Notes: generated by a model not told the origin, from the letters alone. 64,000 nucleotides of DNA from Bugula neritina (GCA_964035545.1 OZ037766.1:15268722-15332721); one strand, 5' to 3'. Counted from the stretch's first letter, positions 28,801 through 43,800 are shown. Translations and numbers: made by a program.

Positions 28801-31800
28801 TTACTTATTCTGTTTTGTATACTGTAGAAATATTTTTTCCAACGTGTATAAAAATGAAAATGTTGTAAAGAAAACACCTCATGTATGTATCAATTAACCT
28901 TCCAAGTTTAATGTTTTCAAATGACACTTTCACTTTAATATAACACGAAACTTATTTCTCTGGTGCACATATTTTTTATGTCTTGATTCTGTAAATTCCA
29001 ATCTTTTGTCACTTTAGATAACAAAAGCTGATTATTTTTTGCTACGAGTAACTGAATATATTACAGTTAAAAATTCTGTATGTTGTTACCAGATTTCTGA
29101 CAAGCTCTTTATTCTCCTTCAGAGACTTCCACACTGAGGAACAGAGATCAAAAAATTGTTCGTATCCCATATTTCTTTTGAGATGATAGATGAGAGGACT
29201 GTACCCGGTCAGCGCATTCAGCAGCGACCTCGTCTTGTACACCGCCAAGTCGTCTTCTCCTAGCGTGCTGCTCGCCAAGTCAACAAAGTTGCTGATGTCT
29301 TTCTCTAGAGTATAAAGTAAAGGACACGTGAACAAGAAACTGTTGTATTTCATGCTCTTAGTATTTATGTCAACAAACTGCAAAATGTATTGAACCATGA
29401 TTGCATTAGTTGTCTTTTCACAACTATTGAAATAAAATTCAACATTCTTCGACTTACGAGAATAATCAACAGACAAAATATACGTGTTTTATTAATTATC
29501 CAATAAAAATAACTAAAATAAACATTCAATTTAGCAAGTCCTATAGCTGTACTAATTTTTTGCTACTATTTTATTGTTGAGGTAAAAGAAATCATCAATA
29601 GTCTGCCAATAGTTTGCCTGATATAGAGTTTAGACAAAACAGCCTAAGGCATATATTGGGATTTTATTGAGTGTCCAAGTCTTTTCTTCATGGTCATTTT
29701 ATACTTCTATAAATCAGCCATTACTCTAAGATATCTTATGAAGATTGGAACACAGTCATGAATTAGCCTACTGTGTTTTTCTTGAAATAAATATTGATCA
29801 TCTTATATAAAATAGAAATATTGACACAGCATTTATAACCAACTAACAAGGTTTCTCAGTCTTCTCACCTTTGACCTCTTGCTTCACCCATTCAATAAAC
29901 TCATGGCAATCTCTAAATGCATGCAAACATTCAAGTTCAGGCTCCGTAATATCTTTAATCTTCTCAGCACTTTTTAAAATGTCATAACTAACATCTTTAA
30001 GCTGAAGCTGTTTGTCTTTCTAAAAACACAACGGAAGTGTCTGTATGTAAAGTTACCAAAATGTAGTTTTATCTTTGATGCAAATGACAATAATAGGCAA
30101 ACGTTTCACATCTTCAATGACTTTTAACGAATCCTCTATAGCACACTCTTGCAAAGTGCGCCACTTACTGAATGAAGAATTGTCTCCATGTCAGAGAAGT
30201 TTCCTCTTTGGAGGCCATACATGTCTCTCAGCTGCAGCATAGTTTCAGCTCCATGATGAAACTTTTCCAGTTGAGAACAGAGGTCTATCTGCTCCTTCAG
30301 CCGACGCTCATTACTTGGAGACATGTGCTTCAGCTCAGCTAGCAACTCTTCCTGTTTACCACCAAAGTACTTTGATATCATACTGTCAAGTTCTTCTAGG
30401 CTGAGGGAGCCTAAAACATAGCATAATTAGTTTTAAGCCTAATAGAAAGATTGGTACTAAAATTTAACTACAAACCTTTAAAAATAGCTCAGGTGTGTTC
30501 AAGAATATAAATTCATAGTAAATGATTAAAATAGCTAAATATACAATGAAATATTATATAAAAACAAACATCTTACCAGAATCAAGTTTAGCAACATATT
30601 GTTGGTAACGGTCAAAAGCTTTCTCGTAGGCATCACCCACAATATCCAGTTCCTTGATTGGCTGACGCTGTAAATATTTTTGGAACAGTTGTAGGAATAA
30701 TTTTCGATCTTTCACTTTGTTGAAATCTTCTAGAATAGCCTTAATTGCATCTGGCACACAGTCACATATTACTGTGTGGTTCTCTAGGTCCACCAGTTTG
30801 GCAACCTGCATATTCTGATAAGATCTGTTGAGCCACTGGTGCACTGCGTCAATGTCTGTAATTATAACTCTCATGTGTATCGTAATAACACAATAAAATC
30901 ATTGAGGAATATTAGTACTTGGCTGCTTTAGTTTGTGAAGTAGAAAAATTGTAGGTTACGATTACTTGCTGGAATATTATATAATTTTAAAACCATTGTA
31001 TTAATGTGAATTTAATGTATAGAAAACATGTTGCTTTTAGTGAAAATAAGTCAGATAAATATATATACCAGGATTTTCAGTTAACATACCTGGTGCATAA
31101 CGTGAGCAAACTCCCCACAGACTATCTAACCGTCTAACAAACTCTGTGCGCATTTCTAGGATTTCTTTCAGCTGGTGAAAATGTTGTTTGAGCGGTTCTG
31201 CCGAGTTCTTCCAATCATCTGTGACTTCACAAAGAGCAATCACTTTATCTTCTTCGGCAGCAAAGTATTCAAAGTCAGCCCAAAGTATTGATCCTTCCAT
31301 GACTTGTTCCAGAACAGCATTCACTGCAGTTGATGATTGACTGATGCGATTCAAGTTTACTTCATCAATCACCTCTTTTTGATCTTCTTTCAGGTTGCCT
31401 AAAGTTACACAAAAATCCTTTTAAAACATAGAAGTAGTCAATAGATATAAAATAAATCCTGGTAGCATTTAAAACTAAACACAAATAATTTGGTCTTTTA
31501 CCATAGTGCTTGAGCATTTTACTAAATTTAGACTTCAAAAATTGGTATATATTAGAAATATTTGCAAACCTAATTTTTTCTTTTAATAGTCTTTTTTTTA
31601 TTTTCAGCAATGCAAATTTTTGTTTGATAAATGATAGTACTACACTTACTAAAAAACCTCCACAACGCCACAAAGTTGCCCCATTTCACAATATTCTTCA
31701 CAATGCCGACGCTGTCCTCATTCTCAGAACCCCATTTCTTACTGACAGCTTGGTTTACCAGTTTACCAATTTTTGGAGAGAAATCTTTTTGGCTAACAGG

Positions 31801-34800
31801 TGACTGAAATCCACATAACAAGTGACGTCTAAGTCAAATAATGATATGTTCTATACCAACCAATACAATTTCCATAATTAATTTAAACACAAAATTTCCA
31901 TACACACACGCATGCACGCACACACACACACACATATATAACCTTGTTATTCAGCTAAACATGCATAGCTTACTATAAAGATGTGTTTGAAGCCATATCT
32001 CTTGCTAGTCACAATATAAGCTAAATGTTACAAGGTTTACCCTAAATATCTGGTCAGCGTCCTTGAGAGCTAGGTCGGCTATAACTTGCTCCATGTCCGC
32101 AACTGTAAAGTCACTATTGCAGTACACATCTATTAGTGCCATCTTGTTTATTTCACGAACCTAAAATTTAAATAATTGAACATTTACACAAATTTTATTG
32201 TACTTTGAACACCACAAAAACACTTAAAATTTGAAAATATACTGCAGTTAAATAATTGTAAAAAATAACAACAATAGCAAGTGCAATAATCTACGTAAGT
32301 GTACAGGCATAGGTCAACAGCTACTGCACTATATATAGCATAATTAGCTTTTTTTTGATTATCTTAATAACTTGAGACAAACAGCTAATTAAATAAAAAA
32401 CTGTTTACTAAATCAGCTCAGTTGCATAACAAATTGCTTGAGATATAATTCATGATCACATAAAACCTACCAAGTAACTAAATCAGGCAAGGAATAGTTT
32501 CCAAATTTTACAAAATTGTTTTTCAAGTTCTCTCAAATACAATAATTTTTTAAATGTTACAGCTTGTGACTGAAACAAGATAAGATCAGCTGGGGTTTTT
32601 GGATCTATAAATATACCTGAAGCAAACGAGTTGTAAGGTTCTTTTTGCAGAGGTTTGCCCACCACCCTTGCAGCTTCTTAGCCTGACAATATGAACTGCA
32701 CTGAAATAGAGCTTCCCACATCTACAGGAAATATAGACAAATGATTAATAACAAAGTTAAACCTTCATGGAAGTTAATGAGTACTTCCAATGATATTTAC
32801 AAAATATAAAATAAAAATAATTTTCTATATAATTTAACTTTTCAAAAATTATGAGTGTCAAATATTTCACAACTACCTTCAATATTTCTACATTCTATAT
32901 ATTCTTACATGATTTCCAAAATTGAAAGGAAACCACAACAAAACCAGAAAAACAAAAGTAAATAATACCTTCATTTCCAAATCTCCAAGTTGAATTTGGT
33001 TAGGAAAGTCCTTTGTAGTAGAAAAGTAGAATGTGTTTTCGAATGATTTCAGCAACTTGTTAAAAAATTCAGCAAAATTGTCTTGGACTTGTTTCACACC
33101 CTCTTTTAGTCCATCAACTGAGAGATTCAGCACCAACAAGTTGAGTTGTATAGCACTATATATACCAATGTCAAAGGGATTCTCAAGTCTAGTGCCATAA
33201 TCAGATGATAGAACCAGATTTAGTATGTCTGTGCACACCCAAGTAGTGACATCATCTACTGCCATAGGATCACTGCAACTCAAAATGCAACAACAACTAA
33301 AGATTTGGAGCATAATAATTAAATAATAATTAAACAAACAGAAAAATAAAACAAGAGTGACCAAAAAGAGTATAAATTGCCTACGGAAACGTATATTACA
33401 TTTATATATGAACTTGAGCTATCCAAATTTTGTTTTAAAAATTATCAAAACTTCACAATAAAATCTCTTCATATACAAATTTACCTGATTTTGCACATTC
33501 TTTCTGCAAACTCAAGGGTTTTGTCAATCAGCTTCCATCTATCCTACATTTGATGGCACAAACCAGATCAGTAACACATAAGTCATTCATTATTATTACA
33601 CTTTTAAACGTATTCAATCAGAAATTCAAACTAAAACAGATAAATTGCAGTGAGATACGGCAACAAAAACTAACCGGGTGGTATTTATTGCAGTTAAAGT
33701 GATAGAGAGTACAAGCAAGAACACCATCCAGGGGGAGGCATTTTATTGCATCATCATCAGCTTTCTCTAGAAGGTTCAACAGTTGATCTGCTGTCAGAAG
33801 AGCCAGGAAGGTATATGGCAGCATCTTCATAGAAGGGAAGAAGGGCTTCAACCAGGTGTACCAGGTTTTCCATTCTTCACTAAATGACATGTTCGACACG
33901 AGAAAATTACTAAATGCCTGCAAACCTAAAGATTAATTGAAACAAAACTGATAAGGCCAAAATATTATACAATAAAATGTCACTATGAGACAAGAAGTTA
34001 TTGTTTATTAGAATGCATAAATAACAAAGATACTTCTATACCAGTTTAAATTCAAACTTGCCTCGTGTGTTTCAAACTGTAGTGGCCTGAGAGCTGTCTT
34101 CTTATGTTCCCAATGCCCCACCACCTATCAGAACTGCCAGAGTAATTTTTTCCTCGGTTCGTGATGTCGGCTTCCCCAGTAAATGCCAGGATGAAAGGAA
34201 TGAAGTAAATCCATGCATATGGGTTCTCAGAATTCTGTAACTCAGATGCCATGTTCAAAATATCTTTAAGTAGCTTGCTGAAATAAAATATACTCAGCCT
34301 TTGATAAAAATAAGTTTAGATTCCATCTGACAATAGTGCTAATGTTGGTATTCAAATTAAATTTTAAAAAGGACTAGCTATATAAAAACAGCTGTTTAGA
34401 CTATTTTCTGACACCAATTAAAATAACAAAAATTACCTTTTCTTGAGAATTCATAAAAAAAGTTTAAACCAACCCAAAATTTCTGTAAATATTTCAAACT
34501 TTCAGTATATTTGTGTTTTTTAAAGTAATTATGAAGCCTGTGTTAGTAACCTAATTGTTCTTTTTAGACTAAATATTAGAATTTGCCCTCTTGCATGAAG
34601 CATGATCTTTGTTTATAGCTTGTACAATATTAAGGACTTATAAATTTCTACAGTGTGTTGATGAGGTAAATTTACAGGGAGCAGCCATGGTCTAGGGGTT
34701 AGAGCATTTGCATAGTAAGCACAAAGTCATGGGTTCGAGCCCGACCACGGCCATTAGTGATGTTAGGAAGAGCATCCAGTCATAATTGCTTATGTGCCCC

Positions 34801-37800
34801 ACCTGAATAAGTCATTAACTGGATTTAACAAAAATCTCTTCCATCAGGGGTTTTCTCACAGGGATGTTGACTATAAACTTGCATGAGTTTATAAGGTAAA
34901 TTTACACTATTATCACATTTGTTAAGAATTAGGTTGTGAAACTTACTTCTGCATAAAATTAAACTTTTTATAACTTGCTCTGCTAAATACAGAGAAATAA
35001 TTTTGCTTAACTGCCCACTTGACATGAGATCAGCTCATTAGACCTTGAAATATATTAGAGTGTAAAGCAGAGTTGAATATGAAAAAATAATACTATCACA
35101 AAAATGTTACACATCAATCTCTGAAATATATATTCAAGAATATCATACAAAATACATACCCTGGATAATCAGATCGATCACTTAACAAAGAGGAAACCAT
35201 TGAGCTTAAATCATCAAGCACGGAACACTTCCTAAGAGTTCGATCAACTGCATGAAAAAACTTTGCCGCATGACTCGCTGAAGTGAGCCAACTTGGGAAA
35301 CATCTGGACCCCAGGCTAACGAGTCCCAACAGAGAAGCACAGGCCAGCTCTGGAGAAAGTGACTCATCCTCAAGGGCTTCAAGATGCTTTGATACACAAG
35401 TTAGAAAGTAATTTCCCAGAGCCTAGAAGTAAAATAACCCAACACTGTTGTTCAAATTGCAAGTCTCAAATTTGGTAGTAAATATATGACTTTTTAATTA
35501 AAGTAAAATAACTATTTAACAATATCGCAGCATTGTCTTCGTTCCTTTTTTTAAGTTGGATAATCAAAGTAAGTTATACAGCCAGTCTTAGACTTGGCAA
35601 TATCTAAACCAAATCTAACAGCTGTTGTTATTTATAGTTGATACTACTGAACAAAGTCTCCTTTTTATTTACCGGCTCTTTTGCTATGCTTAGTGCTTAT
35701 TTAAGGCTTATTTAAAAACCTTGTAGTTTAGCGTTATCTTACAGTCTATAACTGCGGTATCAGTAAGAATAAATGTTGAAACTTTTTGTTTTTGTGCAAA
35801 AAGTAGAGTTGAATTAAAACTAATTGATAAGTGATATATAATAATTAAACAAATGAACTTTTATAATGTATTGTTTTAGTTTAGATTATTACAGTGTAGC
35901 AGGTGTCCTTCGTTACAAAACTATACCAAAACATGTAGAAAGTGTAGAATGAGTATAATATGTCTATTAAGGAGATTACTGCAGCTAAAAACAGAAAAAT
36001 CTTTTAATGGTGCTCTTACCCACATTACTTGCTGTTGAATTAGACGGTAATCATAATAGACATAGGAATAAGCAAATCTGTCCTGCTGTCTTACGATGGC
36101 CTGGTTAATCTGAGAGATCAGCTCTTCTATAGAGTTTGTTCTCCCAATGATACACTCTATCCACGAAGGAAGCATAGCCTGAAATCCGTCACTCAATTCA
36201 TGTCCAGCTAGCTTAGGGTCAGAGGCTCCAGTTATTTTGTGCCACATATCAACCATAAATTTTTTGGCTTTCTTTAGTAAATTGGGATTAGGTTGCAGTT
36301 CCACCAACCCATCATACACAGATGCATTTTGGCTTAGACCTGTAAATACATAAATTATGCAATATACAAATTCAAAATTTTTATTTAAATGCCGTTCCAG
36401 CACCAAACTAAAGAAATGTGATTGTACTGCGTTTTATCGACTTATTACACTTATAATAATACTTGCATATCCCCACTTGATTTGAACTGCAACTTTTTTA
36501 TTTATTTCAAAAAATACATCAGCCCCTTGAATTATCAAACAAAGCTTGATTATTTTTTTTAGTTAATTCAGCATTAAAATAGAATTTTTTTCAACAGAAA
36601 CACCCACACACTCCATTTCTATAGTTCACGTTATGGAACAATGACATTCCATCATGGCTGAATAAAATATTTCGTAAGGAGACAGGGATCAGCAATTGTG
36701 ACAACAAAGAGTCACAAAATATAAACAATAATTAGGAGTGTAAGCATTTATAAAAAAATTCAACTCTGCTTTTCATCTAATAAACTAAATTTGACAAAAA
36801 CAAAGGCAGAGCGAGGGGTGTAAAAACACAGTGAGCATTACCTAAAACCAAAATTAGCCATGTCTGCTTATGGCTAGCAAAATTTAAGGGCTAATTCATT
36901 TAGATTTAGAAGCAAATGATTGACCATAGTTCAATTGTGGTTTTTCATTAAATGCAACGTGAATTAGAATCTATTTAAACCATATAAACGCAGTCACATG
37001 GTAAATATGAACCTCATGTATTACAAACATTTTCCAAAACAGCCAATTTAGTAGCAGAAAACTATTTTACTTTTTAGATTGGAATGATGGTAGCCACATA
37101 CAAATTGTTAATATCATTTACCTGAAACATTGAGATATCGATTCACAATGACATTGTAATAACCAGAATGAGAATAGGGCAGCCATTCAAACTCTGTTTC
37201 ATTATCAACATAAATTGCATATTTGTAAGAGAAGCCTCTAGATGATGATGGAATTTCTAGATTTGCCCACCAGACTCCATTCTCACTAGAAAGAAATGAG
37301 TTATCAAGTACATATTTATATATTGAAGCTAATCTTTATTAAACTAAAGAATTACTAAATGTACCAAACAAAGATCTAACCTTTCTTGACATTCAGCAAG
37401 TCTAGTCTTCCAATCATTATATAGATTTCCATATATTTTGACAACTGGTTCTTGCTTCAGTTCCTTGTACAGTTTTTTGATTTTTGAAGACAAGAAAACC
37501 TTGAATGTTACCAGTTTTTTCCCCTCGCTAAAAAATGACACAAATTTAAATTTGCTGCTAAATATGCAAGAAACTGATACATACAATTTATTTTGTATCT
37601 TTATGCTATAAAGCTTAGCAAAAATCCAATATATTTTCAACAGAATCAAGGTGTTCTTATTTATGCTAATCTGAAATTTGAATAGTTTATTACTTGTCTG
37701 GCTTGCTTTTGGTCTTTGCTTCTTTATGCTTGTATTTGCCTCCGGGTATATGGTCAACTGCCATCTAAATTACATTGAAAGAAAAATAGTAGCTAAACTA

Positions 37801-40800
37801 TTATTAAGAATATACTGGTATGAGGTGGTAGATTCTACTGGTGAATTTTTGGTGAGTAAAAAGAATAACAAAAACTGCTAGCCTTCAAAATATAGCCGAG
37901 ATAAAATATCAGACATCTTTACAAATGTTCCACAAATATCGAGACAATTGTTATGAAAGAGGAAACGGTCTTTTTCATGCATGTTGTTAAAATGCACTAA
38001 ATGCAGCCTCTTGTATTTTAGGTTCCAATCTGAGCACAATCAGCAGGGTAGGAAAAAAATTTCTGAAGGTTTTGTGCTAGAAGAGACAACTGGGATTTGA
38101 ACCCACAACCTTTCGATGGAGAATCCTGCATTCTGCAAACTGTGCCACCCTAACACCATAGAATAATTTAACATTATTAATAAAACAATACAAACATCTA
38201 TAATGTATACATACTTTAGTATAAATTAATGCAATTATGCATTACCTTTTGAACACCATATTTCTCAAATGCTTCATTAAGCTTTTCAGAAAACTGGTTG
38301 ATGTCATTTCTCATGCCTTTAATTGTTTCTGTTAACCCCAGAGGTTTTGTGGCAGATTTCTTTGACTTCCAGTTTTCTGTGTGCAATTGGTAAGCCTCGT
38401 ATCTTGACTTTAGAGCCTTTGGTGCATTACTTACAGCAGCTTCCACACTTTTGGTAAGATTAAGTTTGGAAAATTTGTGTTCTTTATCTCGAATAGCCTT
38501 AGTTCTTATGTTTGTCAGCTCTTCTAATTTAGTCTTCAGTTCCATAAAGGTAGCAAAAATAAATTTTTCATTGTCTCCATCTAAAAAGAGAAATATTTAG
38601 CTAGAAAAAATTTAGATGAGCTTACCTGACAGCAGAGACCGTCTAATAGAAACCACCGCACATAAGATGATTCTGGGAACAAATATCCATAGTAGAAACA
38701 CTTAAACTTTTCGATAATTATTACTTGTCTATTATATTTTGGCAGCTTTTAATCTGTCATCTGGGTGCATTGAATAAAACCAGTGCTGTGAATTTCAACT
38801 ATATATCTATTTAAAAAACTTTATAATAATAATCACAAAGTACAAATAGTAAGCTATATATGCTTCTAGGGGTATTATACAGTATTTTTCAACTATTGAA
38901 ATTATTTCTCATCATAATAATTTCAATGAATTTCAGTGAAGCTATAAAAAGGCAGAGTTGAATTAACTGAAACTTGGCAGTATACTTAGAGAAGGTACAA
39001 ACAGACAATAAAGTGTTTTTCTAGAACAACCCAAGCTATCAACTCCTTAAAAGTTATATCTATTCAACTTTTATATAACTATAATCTAAATGCTCTAGCA
39101 GTTAAAATTAGATAATTTACTGCTCTTAGAATAGAGATCACTTAGCCTTGTAAGCAAAACAATAGAAAGTGACTGAAGTAGGTGCAGGAATGTAGTTTTT
39201 TAATGCTTCTAAGACTAGCACAACTTTGTAGCAAGAGAAGTTGAGCAATAAAAATTACAGCAATTGCTTTTTAGCTAACAATATCAAGCTTATCTAAGAA
39301 GTGACAGCAAGTTTATTTGGGAATTAAAGTAGTAAGTATTACTACTTAAAAAACTGACCTATATTTTCAAAAATGCAAGTTTTAAATTGGCTTGGAGAAC
39401 GGCATAGATTGTTATACCATTATTCATCAATTATTTGTAAAATTTACTTTAGAACCTAAAAATAGAAACACCAAAGTGTTTTTGTTATTAACTAAAGTCA
39501 CATCTAAGAAGTCAATTAAATTACATTTGTAAGTTGAAGCAGAAGACTGTGCCCCAGTCACTTTTCTTTTCTTTGTGTCTTGAAAATTGTCTTCTCTATG
39601 ATCAGCGTACTCCTTAACAAGTTGCCTTTTCGGTGCTTTAAATTAAATTTAATATTCGTATGATTTGGACTGCAGTTATAGTTGGACAACTAAGAATAAG
39701 GTTTGCTACTTGCATAGAGTCTGTTGTAAATTATTGATGCAAACGATTAGTTTTGATTAATTTTAGAACTTTAAATTTGCTACTCAAGCTGTTCAAAATA
39801 AAAATTTCACTCATTCTTAGGAACTATAACCTACAGTATATCATTGCTCCCATTTCCAGTTTTAAAGTTTTTCAAATATAACTAATTTTGAAAAAAAAAC
39901 TATTCAAGTGATACCCACTCTAGAAAACCAAAATTATGACCCTAATGTTACAGCAATTACAATTTTAAGCTGAAGATATACACGTTAAAGGTTTTCATAA
40001 ATTATACTGGAAAAATTAAACCAATAATACTTTACTTTATGTTCTAAAACTCAAAAATTTAATTTAGGTAGCCAAAAATCTAGGAGCTCTTGATGTTGTA
40101 AACATTGTTTGCGTTATACCACAATTCCCACATGTGATGTAGAGTGTTATACAAAGTTTGGGACAATTTGACTAATGTAATATAAGTAATATATAGGTGT
40201 AGCCTGTGCAATGATCATGAATGATATTATGGGTGCATAGGTGAACATGTGTGAAATAGAGAGAGTGCATGTATATTGCATTAAATGGGCAGAAAGAAAA
40301 GAATGAAGGGTAAAATAACACATTGTGAATACATAATTAGAAATGTGTTAGAATGTTAGGATGCTCAATTCAGAAGCCAAAACTTTGGAGCATCACCTAG
40401 CGGACACCCTAACTCGGAGGCCTAACTCCTTAGCAGATCAAGATAGGATCTGAAGCTACCTAGCAGCCAAACCAACATACATTAATACACTGACTTCCAA
40501 TCTATATGAAATTCTATGATATACAATTATTCAATGAGTTGATAAGCAAATAAAAAATATTATGTGACTTAGCATTAAAAATAAAACATAAATGTGTGAA
40601 ATTCAAAAAGAGCACAGCTTACAAAATAGTATTTGATTGACATAACTCTAAATGAATTAACTCTGCACATCAACAACTTTGAAAATAAGTTAGTCAAAAA
40701 AGTTATCAAGAAAATAAGGATCGCCTGGTTTCACTTTTCCACATTTCAAACTGCTATGACACCAACAATGAACATCTAAACAAGATCACCGACTGCAGAC

Positions 40801-43800
40801 AGAGTAAACCAAAGTTACCAACAAAAATGTTTAACATAATCCAACTCAATAAGATGCAAATTTCTAAAACTTTTTCCTAAAGAAAAGTAAATTATTGATA
40901 AGATACCAACAAACCTCCATTTTGAGATGCAGCTTCTGTCAATTTTCCATCAGCAGGTTGTTCTGGAGAAGAACCTGTCTTTGTTTTGCTTCTTGTGTTA
41001 TCAGCTGGACCTCCTAAAAAGCAGGAACAGTTAGAACGTATTAAAAAGGAAAATGACATATTTTTGAACCAAGAGATATCTAGCATTCAAAGTATAGGGC
41101 TGCTATCACTACCTTCCCGTTTTCCTTCACTGTTAGAAACTTCTCCACTCTTTGGGTCTTTCTCACTATCAGCAGAAGTATGTTCTTTTTCACTACCACA
41201 GTTTTGTACAGTGTGGGAAGCATCTCGTGTTGAAATTGCTTTATCATCATTTTGAACAGATGCACTCTGTTGATTTTGATCATGCGCATCACTATGTGTT
41301 GGAGCTGATCCTTTCTCTGCAAAGAAGTATAAAGTACTAAGATACTTACAAATGCAGTGACACCACGCTTGTTTATATATTCAAGAATCAAAATCAAAAT
41401 TAGTGATATAATATAGTCACAACAATATTGAAGTATTTAAAAATTTCAACTCGATAAAAAAAAACATTTCAAAGTTTGCAGCCTATGCAACTGTATGTTA
41501 AACAATGATTTTATTCCACAGCCAAAATATTTGTTTCACTTACCATCACCAGAACCTTTGTGAGTGAACTGAAGCTTTTGCTGAGTAAAACTTCCTAAAA
41601 TATTATATACACATACAACATAAGCATAATCTACTACCAAACATCAATATAACATAGATGGGCATTTTAGGTGCCAAATAATATACGTTACCTTGCGGCT
41701 CACTAGAAGCACCAAACATAGAATGTTGACATGCATCTCGTGGTTCTTGAAAATCAGTTGTGCTTTCTGCCTCTTCAATAGACTTATTGGCATTAGTTTG
41801 AATTTCAGATTTAGAAACTAAGATTGTTGAAGTATTGCCCGATATGCTGGAGTCGTCAGCTTCTTCTGCACCAGCTGCTTCTGCATTAGCTACTTCTGCA
41901 CCAGCTACTTTTTCATTAGCTGCTTCTGCATTAGCTACTTCTGCACCAGCTACTTTTTCATTAGCTGCTTCTGCATTAGCTACTTCTGCACCAGCTACTT
42001 TTTCATTAGCTACTTCTGCATTAGCTACTTCTGCACCAGCTGCTTCTGCATTAGCTACTTCTGCATTAGCTACTTCTGCCATAGCTGCTTCTGCACCAGC
42101 TGCTTCTGCATTAGCTACTTCTGCATTAGCTACTTTTGCATTAGCTACTTCTGCCATAGCTGCTTCTGCACCAGCTGCTTCTGCATTAGCTACTTCTGCA
42201 TTAGCTACTTTTGCATCAACTGCTTCTGAATCAGTCACTTCTGCACCAGCTACTTCTGCATTGCCTACTTTTTCATCAGCTTCCTCTGCACTAGCGACTT
42301 CTGCATCAGTTATTTCTCCACCAACTACTTCTCCACCAACTACTTCTGCACCAGCTACTTCTGCATCAGTCACTTTTACACTAGCTACTTCTGCACCGGT
42401 TACTTCTGCACCAGCTACTTCTGCATCAGCTACTTCCACACCAGCTTCTTCTCCCCTAGCTACTTTTGCACCAGCTGCTTCTGCACCAGCTACTTCTGCA
42501 TCAGCTACTTCCACACCAGCTTCTTCTCCCCTAGCTACTTTTGCACCAGCTGCTTCTGCATCAGCTAATTCTGCAACGGCTAATTCTGAACCAGCTATTT
42601 CTGCATAAACTATTTCTGCATCACTTGGGCAATCATTTGCATCTCTAATGTTATGATTGGACAGGTCACTGTACTGCAGAAGAGTTGAATTACTGCAATC
42701 ATTAGTGAGTGATTCACTACTTGAAATGAGCATATCACGGGCATCATGAAACTCTTCACTGTCAGAACTAGTAGTAATCTGTCTCCCGGCTCTCTCTAAG
42801 TAGACTGCTGCTTCTGGTTGATGGTCACCTAAAAAAAATAACTTAATGTTCATTGCTTTATAAAGTTTGATTTTAATTTTATTCAACCCTTGAACCCCGG
42901 ATAAAAAAGGTGTTTTCGATGTAGGCTAGGACTTATTAATATGCAGCACAGGAGGTACTATAACTGGATGCTCTTACTAACCTCACCAGTGGCCTTTGCT
43001 GGGGTGCGTACCCATGACTTCATTTTTACTAAGTCAGACGCTCTAACCCTTAGACTACAGTTGCTGCCTATTCTTTTAATTCTATTTGACTGATTTTGTT
43101 TAAATGGTTCTTACTTGACAAAGTTTTCTCTGACTTTATAGTGGCTTGAGTGACCTCAACAAATTCCATATCACTGGAGTTTCCAGCACACTGTGTGGTA
43201 GTATCCAGCTCCCTGCTCTCTCCATATGGCACTGTGGCTAAATGGGACACTCCAATCTTATTAGAATCAGCTGTCTGTTCATTGCAATACTCTGGTAAAA
43301 CATCCTGACAGCCTTCAAGTTCTGTCTTTGGTGCTTTAGATGGTAAAATGTCAGCTACAGCAATATAAATTCAATAATTATTAACCCATTGCATAAAATT
43401 AATATGCATATAAAATTAATTTTATAATAATTAAATTTAAAAACTGTATAATATACAGTGATTCATAGTTGAACGTGTGCATTACTAATATGTGGTGTGC
43501 ATGACTTATAAATACATATCATTGTAGAATAATTTAAACCGCATGCTTCGTAATGTTATTTGGTAATTTTAAAGCCTATATGCATATTGCCAGTAGTGGA
43601 ATTAAAATCAGATTATAATTTAATATGATGTAAACATTTATCTGCCATTTATATCCCAACTTTGATCACAAACTATAATATGTTTTGCAAAATGAGTTTT
43701 TACTTTTTGTATGTAGCAAGTTCAGCTGAAAATATATTAAAATAAAACTATTTGATTACAATTGCTTATTTATTACTTAGGCGGTTATTAATTACATGCA

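Noticed and set aside
34112-34165. A very short intron in exon 16 instead of a frameshift
   Set aside because: The only GT...AG pairs enclose about 24-34 bp, below a plausible intron size, and none restores the needed frame.
41835-42608. 257-codon open frame on the plus strand rich in Ala/Thr/Ser
   Set aside because: It is the antisense of the 15-bp repeat coding for the Ala/Glu pentapeptides. A period divisible by three without stop triplets leaves other frames open by chance, and the minus-strand frame fits exon phases.
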